A DNA stretch of 64,000 nucleotides from Erinaceus europaeus (Eukaryota > Chordata > Mammalia > Eulipotyphla > Erinaceidae), in assembly GCF_950295315.1 (NCBI RefSeq), contig NC_080172.1:75505577-75569576 (forward strand), read 5' to 3'. The notes beneath the pieces are model-generated. The model saw only the letters and a program-made list of their open reading frames with translations. It was not told where the DNA came from and ran no database searches. How positions within the stretch are numbered: the first letter of the stretch is position 1; each line of letters starts with the position of its first letter. A program made the position numbers and the translations under genes. Positions 20,702 through 31,956 of the stretch are shown here, piece after piece.

Positions 20702-20796
20702 GGAAGAACTTGATGAAAATCAGAATTTTTGGTATTATGCTGGTTTATTTACTATATATTTAGCTTCATAGAAACTTTATTTTACAACTTGTTCTG

Positions 20797-20922
20797 TTGT
20801 TGTTTGTTACCAGAGCATTGCTTAGCTCTCTCTTATGGTAGTGTGAGGGATTGAACCTGAAGCTTGGATCCTCGGGCATTAGACTCTCATTGCATAACCA
20901 TCATTCTGTCTCCACTTATTTT
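20797..20922 (-). mobile_element. SINE-C, 100 bases past CCDC18 stop
   Basis: TACCAGAGCATTGCTTAGC to CATAACCATCATTCTGTC. Confidence 0.8.
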
Positions 20923-20975
20923 ACTACTTGTGACTAAGTTTTATAGTTCAATATTTATAAAGAAAGCTTCTGTTT

Positions 20976-21275
20976 GGGAGTCAGGCGGTAGCACAGCAGG
21001 TTAATCGCACGTGGTGCAAAGTGCAAGGACCGATATAAGGATCCTGGTTTGAACCCCCAGTTCCCCACCTGCAAAGGAGTCGCTTCAGAGGTGGTGAAGC
21101 AGGTCTGCAGGTGTCTTTGTCCCCCTCTCTATCTTCCCCTCCTCCCTCCATTTCTCTCTGTCCTATCCAACAACGATGACATCAGTAACAACAACAACAA
21201 TGAAAAACAAGGGCAACAAAAGGGAAAATAAATAAATATTAAAAAAATTAAAAAATATATTCATAAAAAAAAGAA
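20976..21275 (+). mobile_element. SINE-A
   Basis: GGGAGTCAGGCGGTAGCACAG head; near-TSD AGCTTCTGTTT/AACTTCTGTTT. Confidence 0.9.
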
Positions 21276-21862
21276 AACTTCTGTTTTTATACTTCTGTGA
21301 GAAGTCATTCACTTTATATATATTATGTTGGTTTAAACTTGCTATGTTGCTTGTCTGTTTTTGTATAAAAATCATTGCTAAAGTCATAATAAGTAAACAA
21401 TTATTTATATTTCCAGTCACAATGCTATATCATTTGCTTATTTTTCTATTAATAGTTTATTTTTAAAATAAGTAGTATGAATTTAGAAGTAATTTTTCCA
21501 TAGACTTCTAATTGTACTTCTAGTAATAGCTGAAATTTTTCTTGCATGTTTATCACTGATAATATATTATTCTAGACACATAAACCCATTTAGGTCATAT
21601 AATATCTTGTTTAGTAGACTCTATTATTATTCCTGTTTTACAGATGGGATTATTTAATATATTAACACAAGTATGTGTCCCAAAGAAATTAACTTGTATC
21701 AAAAGGTGTACGTTGAGTTAGTGACTTATGTATACATAGTTATTTTATAGTAGAACAAAAATAACAGTAAAGTTAATATGACAAGTTTAAACCTTAAATT
21801 TAAAAATCCTTGGAGAGTTTTGATTTGATAAAATTAATTAAAAAAGAGAATTAAAAAATTTG
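21276..21862. other. Intergenic, nothing recognised
   Basis: AT-rich sequence beyond CCDC18; no frame or repeat seen. Confidence 0.5.
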
Positions 21863-21863
21863 G

Positions 21864-22052
21864 GGGCCAGGTGGTGGCACAGGTTAAGCACACATGATTA
21901 CAGTGTGCAAGGACCCAGGTTCAAGCTCCTGTTCCCCACCTTCATGAGTGGTGAAGCAGGGGCCTCTCTGTCTCCCTCTCTACTTCCCCCTCTCCTCTCA
22001 ATTTCTCTGTCTCTCTCCAATAATAAATAAAATTAATTAAAAAAAAAGAATT
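21864..22052 (+). mobile_element. SINE-B
   Basis: GGGGGCCAGGTGGTGGCACAGG head; CTCCAATAATAAATAAAATT end. Confidence 0.88.
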
Positions 22053-22278
22053 CACATTTGTTATCTTTAGATATATATTAGGATATTTGTAAATTAATCT
22101 AGATAAATATTTAGGAAATAGAAGTTAATATTTTCTAATAAATAAGCATTAAGGACATTAATATATTGATAGTACCATTTGAACAACAATAGTTCTGAAT
22201 ATGAAGTTATTTGTCAGGAGTGGAATAAGTTTCTCTTTTCATTGCTACTTTATAGTGAGCAGAATAGTTCAATTACTG

Positions 22279-22390
22279 TGCTTACATAATTACTTTGGCA
22301 GCATAATACTGAAATTGAAATGATACAGGGAAGATTAGGGTGACCCAGCACAAGGATGACATGCAGATCAGTCAAGTGGTTCATGCTTTA
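22279..22390 (+). pseudogene. U6 snRNA pseudogene
   Basis: GTGCTTAC...ACTTTGGCAGCATAATACT, GATACAGGGAAGATTAG, GCACAAGGATGACATGCAGAT and CAAGTGGTTCATGC follow the U6 order with many substitutions and a small insertion near the 5' end. The ACAGAGA box reads ACAGGGA, so it is non-functional. Confidence 0.85.
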
Positions 22391-22427
22391 AATGATACTT
22401 ACTTTTTTTTAAAGTTAAATTAGCTGA

Positions 22428-22545
22428 CATGGAGAGGGGTGGTATGATGACTATGCAAAAGACTTTTACACCTGAGGCTCCTAGGTTTCAGGTTCAATCT
22501 CTTGTTGCCACCATAATTCAGAGTAGAACTGAGCAGTATCCTGGA
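22428..22545 (+). mobile_element. SINE-C, diverged
   Basis: GGGGTGGTATGATGACTATGC head; AGAACTGAGCAGTATCCTGG end. Confidence 0.7.
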
Positions 22546-22559
22546 GATGAGAATGTTTT

Positions 22560-22665
22560 GCAGACATCTATCTCTCACAGGGAGATGAGCAGTTGTATCC
22601 ATGTGTCAACAGATATACTCTAAAACATTAAGCCACCCCCCCAACAAAATGATAAAAATATTTTT
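22560..22665 (+). mobile_element. L1 3' tail fragment
   Basis: ATCCATGTGTCAACAGATA and CAACAAAATGATAAAAA resemble the L1 end at 43.8 kb. Confidence 0.45.
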
Positions 22666-22779
22666 AAGGAGTCTAGTTACTGATTCAGTCTTTGCCAGCA
22701 CCCTTACTTCCTTTTCCCTATCTTTTATATTGTGGAATGGGGTCTTGCATATTCACAATTTCACTGCACTAGGTTATTT

Positions 22780-22938
22780 TTTCATTCAGGTAGACAGAGA
22801 GAGGGAGAGGGGGAGACATCATAGCATAGGAGCGTTCTCTATAGCCATAACATTTCCCCTGTGGTACTGGGACTTGGAACTGGCTCACATGCATGGCAGT
22901 GCAAGCTTCCTACCCAGTGAGCTATCTGTCTGGCCCCC
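22780..22938 (-). mobile_element. SINE-F
   Basis: GGTAGACAGAGAGAGGGAGAG, then GAGCTATCTGTCTGGCCCC. Confidence 0.7.
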
Positions 22939-23061
22939 ATTTCCCTATCTTTCTGCCATCTGCTTTATGAATTCTTGTTCATGGACTAGTGAGTAGAATT
23001 ACAGACACTTACAGATTTATTGCTACTAATTTAGTGCTACTAAACTTCTCTAGTAGTTTTT

Positions 23062-23337
23062 TAAAAATTTTATACTTATTTATTTTTCCCTTTTGTTGTC
23101 CTTGTTTTATTGTTGTAGTTATTATTGATGTCATTGTTGTTGGATAGGACAGAGAGAAATGAAGAGAGGAGGGGAAGACAGAGAGCGGAGAGAAAGACAG
23201 ACACCTGCAGACCTGCTTCACCGCCTGTGAAGCGACTCCCCTGCAGGTGGGGAGCCGGGGGCTCGAACCCGGTTCCTTACGTAGGTCCTTGTGCTTTGTG
23301 TCACCTGCACTTAACCTGCTATGCTACCACCCAACTC
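23062..23337 (-). mobile_element. SINE-A with TSD
   Basis: TSD TCTAGTAGTTTTT; box B GGGCTCGAACCCGG. Confidence 0.92.
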
Positions 23338-23357
23338 CCTCTAGTAGTTTTTAATGT

Positions 23358-23481
23358 AAGTATTTATGTATGAGAAAGAGAGACTTGAGCATTGCTTCTG
23401 TATATGAAGTGCTGGGGAATGAACCAAGGACCTCACTCATACAAACCCTGTACTCTGTCTGCTGAACCACCTCCCTGACCA
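23358..23481 (-). mobile_element. SINE-D, diverged
   Basis: GGGGAATGAACCAAGGACCTC; head GAACCACCTCCCTGACC. Confidence 0.7.
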
Positions 23482-23721
23482 CAGGAACTGTTTTTTATGT
23501 TTCTTTTAGCTTTTTCATTGCAACTAATAGTTTTTATTCTCTTCACTCATTCATTTTACTACATCTCCAACACTCTATAAATAACCACATATTTCACAGA
23601 TGCTATGATCTCTTTCATTCTCTTTCTCTCTATAAAAATAAATAAACTCATTCTTATAACATAAGATTATATTCTATTTAGTCTATTAAGTATCTTATTC
23701 TAACAAGTATTATTATTCTGT

Positions 23722-23935
23722 ATCTTATTTATTTATTTATTATTGAATAGAGACAGAGAAGTTGAGGGGAGGAGGAGATAGAGAGGTAGAGAGACAGAGA
23801 AACAGAGAGACACCTGCAGCCCTGCTTCACCACCTGTGAAGTTTCCCCCATGCAGGTGGGGACCAAGGGCTTGAACCTGGGTCCTTGCACACTATTATGT
23901 GAACATTTAACCAGATGCACCACCACCTGGCCCCT
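23722..23935 (-). mobile_element. SINE-B with TSD
   Basis: TSD TTATTCTGTATC; head ACCACCACCTGGCCCC. Confidence 0.92.
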
Positions 23936-23993
23936 GTTATTCTGTATCCATCCTGTGTGACATTTTCCATTCATATAAATATGTCAAAATCCT

Positions 23994-24025
23994 ATCACTT
24001 CTCAGCCTTTTGGCTAAGATCAAGT
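23994..24025 (+). pseudogene. U2 snRNA 5'-end fragment
   Basis: ATCACTTCTCAGCCTTTTGG and then CTAAGATCAAGT match the first 32 bases of U2 snRNA with two substitutions; similarity then stops. A truncated retrocopy. Confidence 0.85.
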
Positions 24026-24755
24026 CTTAGATCAAGTAATATAAATATGGTAAAATTCTTTACCTGTCCTAAACAACAACAAAAATTCTACCTTTATATA
24101 CCTAAGCCTAAAGAAAATGCTCTGTCTTGTTATATTACATATTATTTTGTTTGCCCTTTTTTACATATCACTAGATTGATAGAGTTGCATTAGGAATAAC
24201 CAAGTTGTGCTGTGTAATTCTAGGCTACAGACTATTATAAACACTGCCAGAATTTTTTCTTAAAATTTTTCCTACAATACAGAATCTCATTGTACAGTGA
24301 GATTTCCAAAAGTGGTTAAGAATATAGAATTTGAGTAAGTAGCTTTATATGTCCAACCATGATACTGATTTTACCCTAGTGTCTTATAGTTACAAAATTA
24401 GACAAATTACGCAAGGCAGGAATTTTATTTTTACAATAGGAAATACAGGACTATAATCCTCAAAGGAAGCATTCATGACTAGACCTACTATTTACCCTGC
24501 TTATCAAGTTAGGGACAAACCTACTTACTATTTTTGAGTTTATAGGATATACAGGTTACCGTTTTGCCAACCTTGTGATATTTTTGTTACAGTTTTATTT
24601 ACTTACTTTTTTGTCATCACTGGAACATCTCTGCATTGGGTAATGTAAATCCTACAGAAGGGTTCATAGAAGAGAAGAGAAAGGGAAAATCCATAATTAA
24701 TCTTATGAGACCAATATAACAATAATACCCAAATCTATCAAGAGCGTTATTTGAC
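24026..24755. other. Intergenic, nothing recognised
   Basis: AT-rich, no clear frame or repeat family. Confidence 0.5.
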
Positions 24756-24770
24756 AAGAAGACAACACTT

Positions 24771-25050
24771 GGCAGTGGGGTGGTAGCACAGCAGGTTAAG
24801 CGCATGTGGTGCGAAGCACAAGGACTGGCTTAAAGATCCTGGTTCAAGCCCCCAGCTCCCCCCCTGCAGGGGAGTCGCTTCACAGGCGGTGAAGCAGGTC
24901 TGCAGGTATCTTTCTGTCCCCCTCTCAGTCTTCCCCTCCTCTCTCCATTTTTCTCTGTTCTAACTACTACAACATCAGTAACTTACAACAATAATAACTT
25001 TAACAATAAAAAACCAAAGGGAAAATAAATAAATATAAAAAAAAAAAAGA
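24771..25050 (+). mobile_element. SINE-A, first of a tandem pair
   Basis: GGCAGTGGGGTGGTAGCACAG head, ends in an A tract at 25049. TSD AAGAAGACAACACTT at 24756-24770 pairs with AAGAAGACAGCACTT at 25321-25335, beyond the second SINE. Confidence 0.88.
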
Positions 25051-25320
25051 GGAAGTCAGGTGGGAGCACAGCGGGTTAAGCGCACATGGCGCAAAGCACA
25101 AGGACTAGTAAGGATCCTGGTTCGAGCCGCCACTCCCACCATCAGGGGAGTCACTTTACAAGCAGTGAAGCAGGTCTGCAGGTGTCTGTCTTTCTCTCCT
25201 CTCTGTCTTCCCCTCCTCTCTCCATTTCTCTGTCCTTTCCAACAATGATGACATCAATAATAACAACAATAACTACAACAATAAAAAAAGGCAACAAAAG
25301 GGAAGAAAAAAAAACATTAA
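25051..25320 (+). mobile_element. SINE-A, second of a tandem pair
   Basis: GGAAGTCAGGTGGGAGCACAG head; lies directly on the tail of the first copy, inside the same TSD pair. Confidence 0.88.
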
Positions 25321-25532
25321 AAGAAGACAGCACTTATGAATATAGACTATAGGTCAGCAGACTACAACCTTCAGGACAAATCTGGCTTACGCAACTCTAT
25401 TAATTAAAAATAGAGCTTTATTTTAATACTATCTGTGACTACTTTCACACTATATCAGCAGCACAGAATAGTTGTGAGAAGGTGGCCACAAAGCATAAAA
25501 CACTATTTTGTCTTTTAAAGAAAAAGTTTGTC

Positions 25533-25685
25533 AGGCCAGTGAAGTAATTGATTTGGATAGTATGCTGTTTTTTCATAAGTGTGACGCAGGTTTGAACTCA
25601 GCCCCCACCATTCTGAAGGAAGCTTCAGTGTTGTGGTCTCTTTCACTCCCTGCTCTTTCTCTAGCTAAAATAAAATAAAATAAGT
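25533..25685 (+). mobile_element. SINE-G
   Basis: GGCCAGTGAAGTAATTGATT head, AGGTTTGAACTCAGCCCCCA box B region, AGGAAGCTTCAGTGTTGTGG middle. Confidence 0.65.
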
Positions 25686-25689
25686 GTGG

Positions 25690-26090
25690 GATATTAGGGA
25701 GATAATCACAAGTTAGCACATCATATTTTTTAGAAATTTTTAAAATATATTTATTTTTCCCTTTTGTTGCCCTTGTTTAACATTGTTGTGGTTATTGATG
25801 TTGTTGTTGGATAGGACAGAGAGAAATGGAGAGAGGAGGGGAAAACAGAAAAGTGGAGAGAAAGACAGACACCTGCAGTCCTGCTTCACCACCTGTGAAG
25901 CGACTCCCCTGCAGGTGGGGAGCCAGGGATTCAAACTGGGATCCTTATGCTGGTCCTTGCGCTTTGCACCACGTGCACTTAACCCACTGCGCCACAGCCC
26001 AACACCCAGCACATCAGATTTTTATGCCTGAGATGCTAAAGATCCAGTCCCAAGTTCAATCACTGGCATAAGTCAGAGTTGAGCAGAGGA
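25690..26090 (+). mobile_element. SINE-C split by SINE-A
   Basis: TTAGGGAGATAATCACAAGTT, then after the insert ATGCCTGAGATGCTAAAGATC and GTCAGAGTTGAGCAGAGG. Confidence 0.65.
25724..26007 (-). mobile_element. SINE-A with TSD
   Basis: TSD AGCACATCA at 25715-25723 and 26008-26016. Confidence 0.92.
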
Positions 26091-26129
26091 CGAGGTTTGT
26101 CCCATTCAAATAAGTTTTGAAAAAAACTA

Positions 26130-26465
26130 AAATAATATAAGAGGAAAAATCTATGTGCAGTAAGTACCATAGATGTATTTCAAAACCATGAAAAAGCTAT
26201 GCACAAAAGTAAAAACTAAGATTCTATTTATATGAATAAGAACAAACAAAGTCAGTATAAGGTAATAGAAGTCAGAACAATACTTGCCTTTGAACTAGAG
26301 AATTGGATGCAAAGAGGAGAAAACTTTGAGGAATAATAGAAATGCTGTATACTTTGATAAGATAATTTATTTTACAGGTGTATACAGTTGTCAAAACTCA
26401 TTGAATTATGGACTTAAAATAACTGAATTGCACTTTTCATAAATTCTCTGATATTAAAAAACAAT
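26130..26465 (+). mobile_element. Old L1 (L1M-type) 3' region
   Basis: TTCTATTTATATGAATAAGAAC, ATAGAAGTCAGAACAATACTTG and CAGGTGTATACAGTTGTCA are the classic order of ancient L1 3' UTRs. Confidence 0.6.
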
Positions 26466-26734
26466 ATTTAAGAATAAGAAATTTACCTTGAAATCACAGT
26501 CTGGTCTTGTGCCTAGTTTTTTCACTTATACATGTAGCATATGGTCTTGAGCTAATCGTTAAATAACTAGATATCAGACTCCTTAAATGTAAAGTAAAAG
26601 CAATAGCTTCCTTATAAACTGAGGTGAAGAGGAAGTTAAGACAATGAATATAACATACTATTGCTCTGCCTGATCAACTTTACCTTTCATCAGTGCAGTA
26701 TAACAGGGTCCAAGCTGTGGATTCTGAAATTATA

Positions 26735-26945
26735 TTCCTTCTGGACCAGATCAGAGTCTTGCTCTGTCACAAATTTACTGTGAATTTGCCCCCACAGGCA
26801 AGTTGCTTATTCTCAGTGCCTTTGCTTCCTAATTATAAAATAAAATAAAGATACCTACTGTTGTATTAAACAAGTCACTTAGAACACTTATATTAATACC
26901 TGTCACATAGTTAAGGCTAACTATTAACTGCTATTATTTATGTTT
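26735..26945 (+). mobile_element. MIR SINE
   Basis: GGCAAGTTGCTTATTCTCAG, TTTGCTTCCTAATTATAAAAT, CACTTAGAACACTTA and ACCTGTCACATAGTTAAGG follow the MIR core and 3' order. A pan-mammalian relic. Confidence 0.65.
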
Positions 26946-27034
26946 TATTGATTCCAGATACTACGGTGGCCTTTCACTTTAAGTCACTCCCTTATCCTTA
27001 TCCTACAATTTTGGGTCCTTTAGTTACATGTAAA

Positions 27035-28380
27035 TATATTTTTAAAATTTTTCATTTATAAAAAGGAAACATTGACTAAACCATAGGATAAAAGGGGTAC
27101 AACTCCACACAGTTCCCACCACTAGAACTCTGTATCCCATCTCCTCCCTTGATAGCTTTCCCATTCTTTATCCCTCTGGGAGTATGGACCCACGGTCATT
27201 CATTGTGGGTTGCAGAAGGTGGAAGGTCTGGCTTCTTTAATTGCTTCCGTGCTGAACATGGGCATTGACTGGTCATGGGCGTTGACTGGTTGGTCCATAC
27301 TCCCAGTCTGCCTCTCTCTTTCCCTAGTAGGGTGGGTCTCTGGGGTAGTGGAGCTCCAGGACACATTGGTAGGGTCATCTGTCCAGGGAAGTCTGGTTGA
27401 CATCATGCTGGCATCCGGAACCTGGTGGCTGAAAAGAGAGTTAACATGCAAAGCCAAACAAATTGTTGAACAGTTATGGACCTAAAGGCTGGAATAGTGC
27501 AGATGAAGTGTTGGGGGGTACTCACTGCAGACTATTGTGTACTTTTGCTTTCAGGTATATATTTTGCCCTAGTTTATGGATACATGTGAACATATGCTCT
27601 ATCTCAGGGGACCTGGTCTATATCTAGGTTTTGGGACTTTGTTAGAAAGTGAACTGCCTGGAATGGAATTAGAGAATACTATGAAAGGAAAGGTCTCATG
27701 TTGGTCTGCTTCTAAATTCTGCTTCTAAGACCGCTTCTGTTGCATTGCTTGTGGTCTATTTACATAATCATTGTTTTGTTCACACTGGTTTAATCCCCAC
27801 TGGTTCGTGTGCTTTTTCCTTCTCCCCACCCCCATCCTACATACTTCCTCTTCCTGACACTTCCACCTCAGGAGATACATATAGGACAGGATTGTGATTA
27901 GAGATAGCTAGATCTAGATAGAACTGCATCCCCACTCGTCAATAAAGATTGAACTGCATCCCAGCTCAGCCATGAGTCCCTGGTCGTCTCTCTCCCACTT
28001 GCAAAGCTACCCCGGCCCGGCAGTCTCACCCGAGTAATGAAGCTGAAGGGTTGTCATTCCACACCTGAAGTCTGGACACAGTCTGAAGTGAAGCATGCTG
28101 AGGTGGCACGTGTTGCGTTGATTAGGTTGTGATCGGCAGATGCAATATTATTTTATATGAATTGAGAGAAGCATGCAGGAAAGTGCACCCCACCCTAAGG
28201 TTCCAGGACTGGGGGAAATACAGGCTCTATAGTGAAAATGTGAGGTTCCTGCTGCCTTAGGGTTCAAGAAGACAATGGATAGTTATTGTTATCATTACAT
28301 TATATGGTAATTGGGTTAACTTTGAAAAGTCCCTTTGTTAGGATTTGCTGTATAATACCCAGCATCTTGTATAGAGCGGT
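27035..28380 (-). mobile_element. E1 element interrupted by a solo LTR
   Basis: From TTTATAAAAAGGAAACATTG through GGGAGTATGGACCCACGG, GGGACTTTGTTAGAAAGTG to CCCAGCATCTTGTATAGAG. The LTR at 27699-28022 splits GGAAAGGTCTC from ACCCGAGTAATGAAG. Confidence 0.65.
27699..28022 (+). mobile_element. Solo LTR with 6-bp TSD
   Basis: 324 bases beginning TGTTGGTCTG and ending GGCCCGGCA, flanked by GTCTCA at 27693-27698 and 28023-28028. AATAAA occurs in TCGTCAATAAAGATTG, about 80 bases from the right end. TG...CA ends and a 6-bp TSD fit a class II (betaretrovirus-like) ERV; strand from the AATAAA. Confidence 0.82.
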
Positions 28381-28383
28381 GCC

Positions 28384-28665
28384 ACCGAGCTTTCCTATTC
28401 TTTAACCCCTTGGGAGTATGGACCCACGGTCATTGTGGGATACAGAAGGTTGAAGGGCTGGCTTCTATAATTGCTTCTCTGCTGAACATGGGCATTGACA
28501 GGTCGATCCCATACTCCCAGCCTGTCTCTCTGTTTCCCTAGTGGGGCAGGGCTCTGGGGAATTGGAGCTGCAGGACACATGGGTGGGGTTGTCTGTCCAG
28601 GGAGGTCTGGATGGTAGCATCTGGAACCTGGTGGCTGAAAAGACAGTTAACATGAAAAGCCATGT
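28384..28665 (-). mobile_element. E1 fragment
   Basis: GAGCTTTCCTATTCTTTAACC to GACAGTTAACATGAAAAGCC; second E1 piece abutting the previous copy. Confidence 0.7.
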
Positions 28666-28669
28666 TGTG

Positions 28670-29100
28670 GTAAGAACTACAAATTTTAGCAAAATCAATT
28701 CTTGTCTTTTCTCTGCAATTGCAGACTACTGGGCCCATGACCCAGATGCTGTATTTCCCAGACTCTCCAGGGATGTGATTTCTCATCAGAAGAATACAAG
28801 CAAAAATGATGTGTGCCACCACAGGCCTGAGCACAAAAATATTTCGTATGTGCTTCTTTGAGGTCTTATCCCTCCCCCAGCTGTGGATTTGCCTGCAATC
28901 CAACTTCAGCCAAGCAGAGAAGGAAACACCTTTATAAAGGGCATGACAAAAAAGCTAAATAGAAGGAACCTGGGTACCTAAGTGGCCTGGAGCATTCTTC
29001 TTGAACTCTTCACGTGCGAGAGAAATAAACTTCTATCTTTATAAACTGCTGAATTTCAAAGATCTTTTTGTAATGTAGCCTAATCTTACCCTAACACACA
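28670..29100 (+). mobile_element. Possible old MaLR-type LTR
   Basis: GCGAGAGAAATAAACTTCTATC and CCTAATCTTACCCTAACAC recall the 3' part of ancient mammalian LTRs of the MLT1 kind. Weak; not classifiable by eye. Confidence 0.3.
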
Positions 29101-29167
29101 CATTTATGATTCTACCATTGCCTAGATCCTTCTTTACATTAATCTGCCACCTCCTTTAAAATATATA

Positions 29168-31365
29168 TATATATATTAGTGATTTAATACTTATTTACAA
29201 ATTTATAAGATAACAGGGGTTTAATTTCCTACCTTTCCCACCACCAGCATTCTATGTTCCCATTCCTTCCATTGTAAAGTGCATTAGTTCTTCCAAGATC
29301 ACAGATACTGGCTGACTATTATTTCTATAAGTAACTATATGAGTATTTGCCTTTTTTTTTTTATTATGGTCCTGCCTTTTCCTTTCTAAGTCATACCTAC
29401 TACTGCCAGATGTCCTTTTTTTTTTTCTCTCTCTTTCCAGGTCCTGATGAATTATAGTTCAGAGCCCCTTAGTCATCTTCCCCTAACATTTACCCCTCTG
29501 CGAGTATGGACCAAAATTCTTTATGGGGTGCAGAAGGTGGAAGTTCTGTAATTGCTTCTCCACTGGACCTGAGTGGTGGCAGGTCGATCCATTCCCACCC
29601 ACCCAGCCTGTATCTTTCCCTTGTGGGGTAGGGCTCTGGAGAAGTGAGGTTCCAGGACACACTGGTGAGATCAGCTTGCCAGGGAGTTCAGGATCAAATC
29701 ATGGTACCATCTGTAACTTGGTGGCTAAAAGGCAGTAAAATATAAAGCAGGACAAAATGTTCAATAAACAGGAACCAAAAGGTAGGAATAGATCAGATGG
29801 GAATAAGGATTAAAAAAAAAATTACAAAAAGGAAACACAAAAACCATAGCATAAGAGGGGTACAACTCCACACAGTTCCCACTACCAGAACTCCATATCC
29901 CATCCCCTCCCCGATAGCTTCCCTGTTCTTTATCCCTTTGGGAGTATGGACCCAGGGTCACTATGGGTTGCAGAAGGTGGAAGGTCTGGCTTCTGTAATT
30001 GCTTCCCTGCTGAACATAGGCATGGACAGCTCAGTCCCATACTCCCAGCCTGTCTCTCTCTTTCCCTAGTGGGGCAGGGCTCTGGGGAAGTGGGGCTCCA
30101 AGACACATTGGTGGGATCGTCTGCCTAGGGAGGTCTGGTTGACATCGTGGTAGCATCTGGAACCTGGTGGCTGAAAAGACAGTTAACATGAAAAGCCAAA
30201 CAAGTTGTTGACTAATCATGAACCTAAAGGCTGGAATAGTGCAGATGAAGAGTTGGGGGGTCTCCGTTTTGTAAATAGTAGGCCTGTTTTAGTTAATATT
30301 CCAAAGGGCCCGTGTCTATACTAGTTTTTTTTTTTTTTTTCTGAGCCTGACATCTGATATGCAGGTGGATCCAAGTTACTATCTGGGGAGATGACGTCAT
30401 GGCTGGAAAAAGGACCAGAAAGCTGGATCAGGGAAGAGAGTAGCTCCCAAATATGGGAAAGATATATAAATATTGTTGACTGTAAACCCCATCAATTTGA
30501 TCTGATATGGAGCCCATATTCAGCTTATGCGACCTTTGCATACCTCTAGGTATGAGCTCATGTTCTGTGGTCATGAGTAGGAACATTCCAAGCTGCCCCA
30601 ATTTCGGGACCCATCTTCCTCAGGTGTAGCTTAGAGTATGTTGTCCATCCTTCAAAGGGAGGATGGAACATTCTCTACCATTGTTGATCCAAGTTGAGGG
30701 CAAGGTCCTATGGGGGGCCCACAAAGGAGTCTATTGTGTTTCTGATAGAGGTAACCAGTAACAATGGAGAGAGGGATTTATTAGAGGTCTAGGTCCATCA
30801 TGTCTGGGAATCTCAGGACTCCCCAACTAGGGCCCCAGGAAATCTATTTTAAGTATGTTCTTAGGAGCCCATGGCTTTGATACTTTTTGCTGCAGCTTGA
30901 TTGATGGAGACTAAAATTATTGTCTGGGTAGATGCTGTTGGAGTTGAGAATAGAACTAGAAAGCTGGGCCAGGGCAGAGAGTAGCTACCATGTTGATCTG
31001 ATCTGGGGTCCATATCTATTAATATTTAGCATAGGAGCCTGTATAACTTCTGAGTTCCTGTCAATCTAATTTCACAGTTCGTGATCACAGATGGGAACAA
31101 TCTAGGCTGCACTCATTTCAGGACCAGTTTTCCTTGAATGGCAGAGTAGGCTGACCCAGGCTCCATTTGGAGAGAGGGGCAATCCTTACCATTGGTAGTT
31201 CATAGTGAGGATATTATCCTGAAGAAGGCCACAAGAGGGATTATGCTGATGTTCCTGATGGAAGTGACCAGTGATGGTGGAGATGGGTGTCTAAGCCCAT
31301 TGAATCTGTGGTTGAATCCAAGGATTCCCTGACTAGGGCCCCAGAGGCCACCTTCTTTTGATGTT
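29168..31365 (-). mobile_element. E2 element with a nested E1
   Basis: E2 from TTAGTGATTTAATACTTATT to about 29800, resuming near 30837 with GAAATCTATTTTAAGTATG and running to CTGACTAGGGCCCCAGAGG. E1 (29805-30836) lies inside. Confidence 0.65.
29805..30836 (-). mobile_element. E1 element nested in E2
   Basis: ACAAAAAGGAAACACAAAAAC end; GGCTGGAATAGTGCAGATG, CTGAGCCTGACATCTGATATG, TAACCAGTAACAATGG landmarks; parallels the copy at 42521-43566. Confidence 0.7.
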
Positions 31366-31569
31366 ATCTTTGTTGGTTTTTGTTTAATTGGCTCCTTTTT
31401 GGTTTTTCACTTTTAAATTTTTAATATTTTTATTTATTTTTTAAAAAGAATACTTCAAATCTTCAGGCAAATCCTTCAGGACATATTCTAGAATGCATTT
31501 TTTTAAAATGCATTAAAAGATGGCAGCTCCATGCAAATTACTATCCCTAGAAGTCTTCCAGTGAGATTT

Positions 31570-31838
31570 TAAAAAAATATTTATTCCCTTTTGTTGCCCT
31601 TGTTGTTTTATTGTTGTAGTTCTTATTGTTGTTACTGATGTCGTTGTTGGATAGGACAGAGAGAAATGGAGAGAGGAGGGAAAGACGGGGAAAGATAGAC
31701 ACCTGCAGACCTGCTTCACTGCCTGTGAAGTGATTCCCCTACAAGTGGGGAGCCGGGGGCTTGAACCAGGATCCTTCCACCGGTCCTTGTGCTTTGCACC
31801 ATGTGCACTTAACCCGCTGCATCACTGCCCAACTCCCC
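31570..31838 (-). mobile_element. SINE-A
   Basis: TATTCCCTTTTGTTGCCC tail side; head GCATCACTGCCCAACTCCCC. Confidence 0.9.
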
Positions 31839-31917
31839 CAGTGGCATTTTTTGTGGAAGATATTGATGAGCCTGACTTGGTATAGCCTTTACCTGTATGT
31901 GTGTTTGTGTTTTCATT

Positions 31918-31919
<2 letters not shown>

Positions 31920-31956
<37 letters not shown>

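Larger units (their letters stand above)
1..20720 (+). other. CCDC18: CCDC18 gene, 3' part (spliced)
   Basis: Six exons with consensus AG/GT borders and phase-0 junctions read as one open frame of 389 codons plus stop. The order and sequence match the C-terminal third of vertebrate CCDC18 (coiled-coil domain containing 18), including the conserved end in Gly-Glu-Asn-hydrophobic-stop. The family is a roughly 1,450-residue coiled-coil protein of poorly known function; proximity studies place it near centrosomes and centriolar satellites (recalled, not tested here). The upstream two thirds lie outside the window. Introns of about 7.8, 2.5, 4.0, 3.2 and 1.0 kb are filled with SINEs and LINE pieces. 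Strongly supported as CCDC18; the transcript end is uncertain. Confidence 0.93.

Noticed and set aside
24001..24025. Functional U2 snRNA gene
   Set aside because: Only the first 32 bases match; the rest of U2 and its promoter elements are absent.
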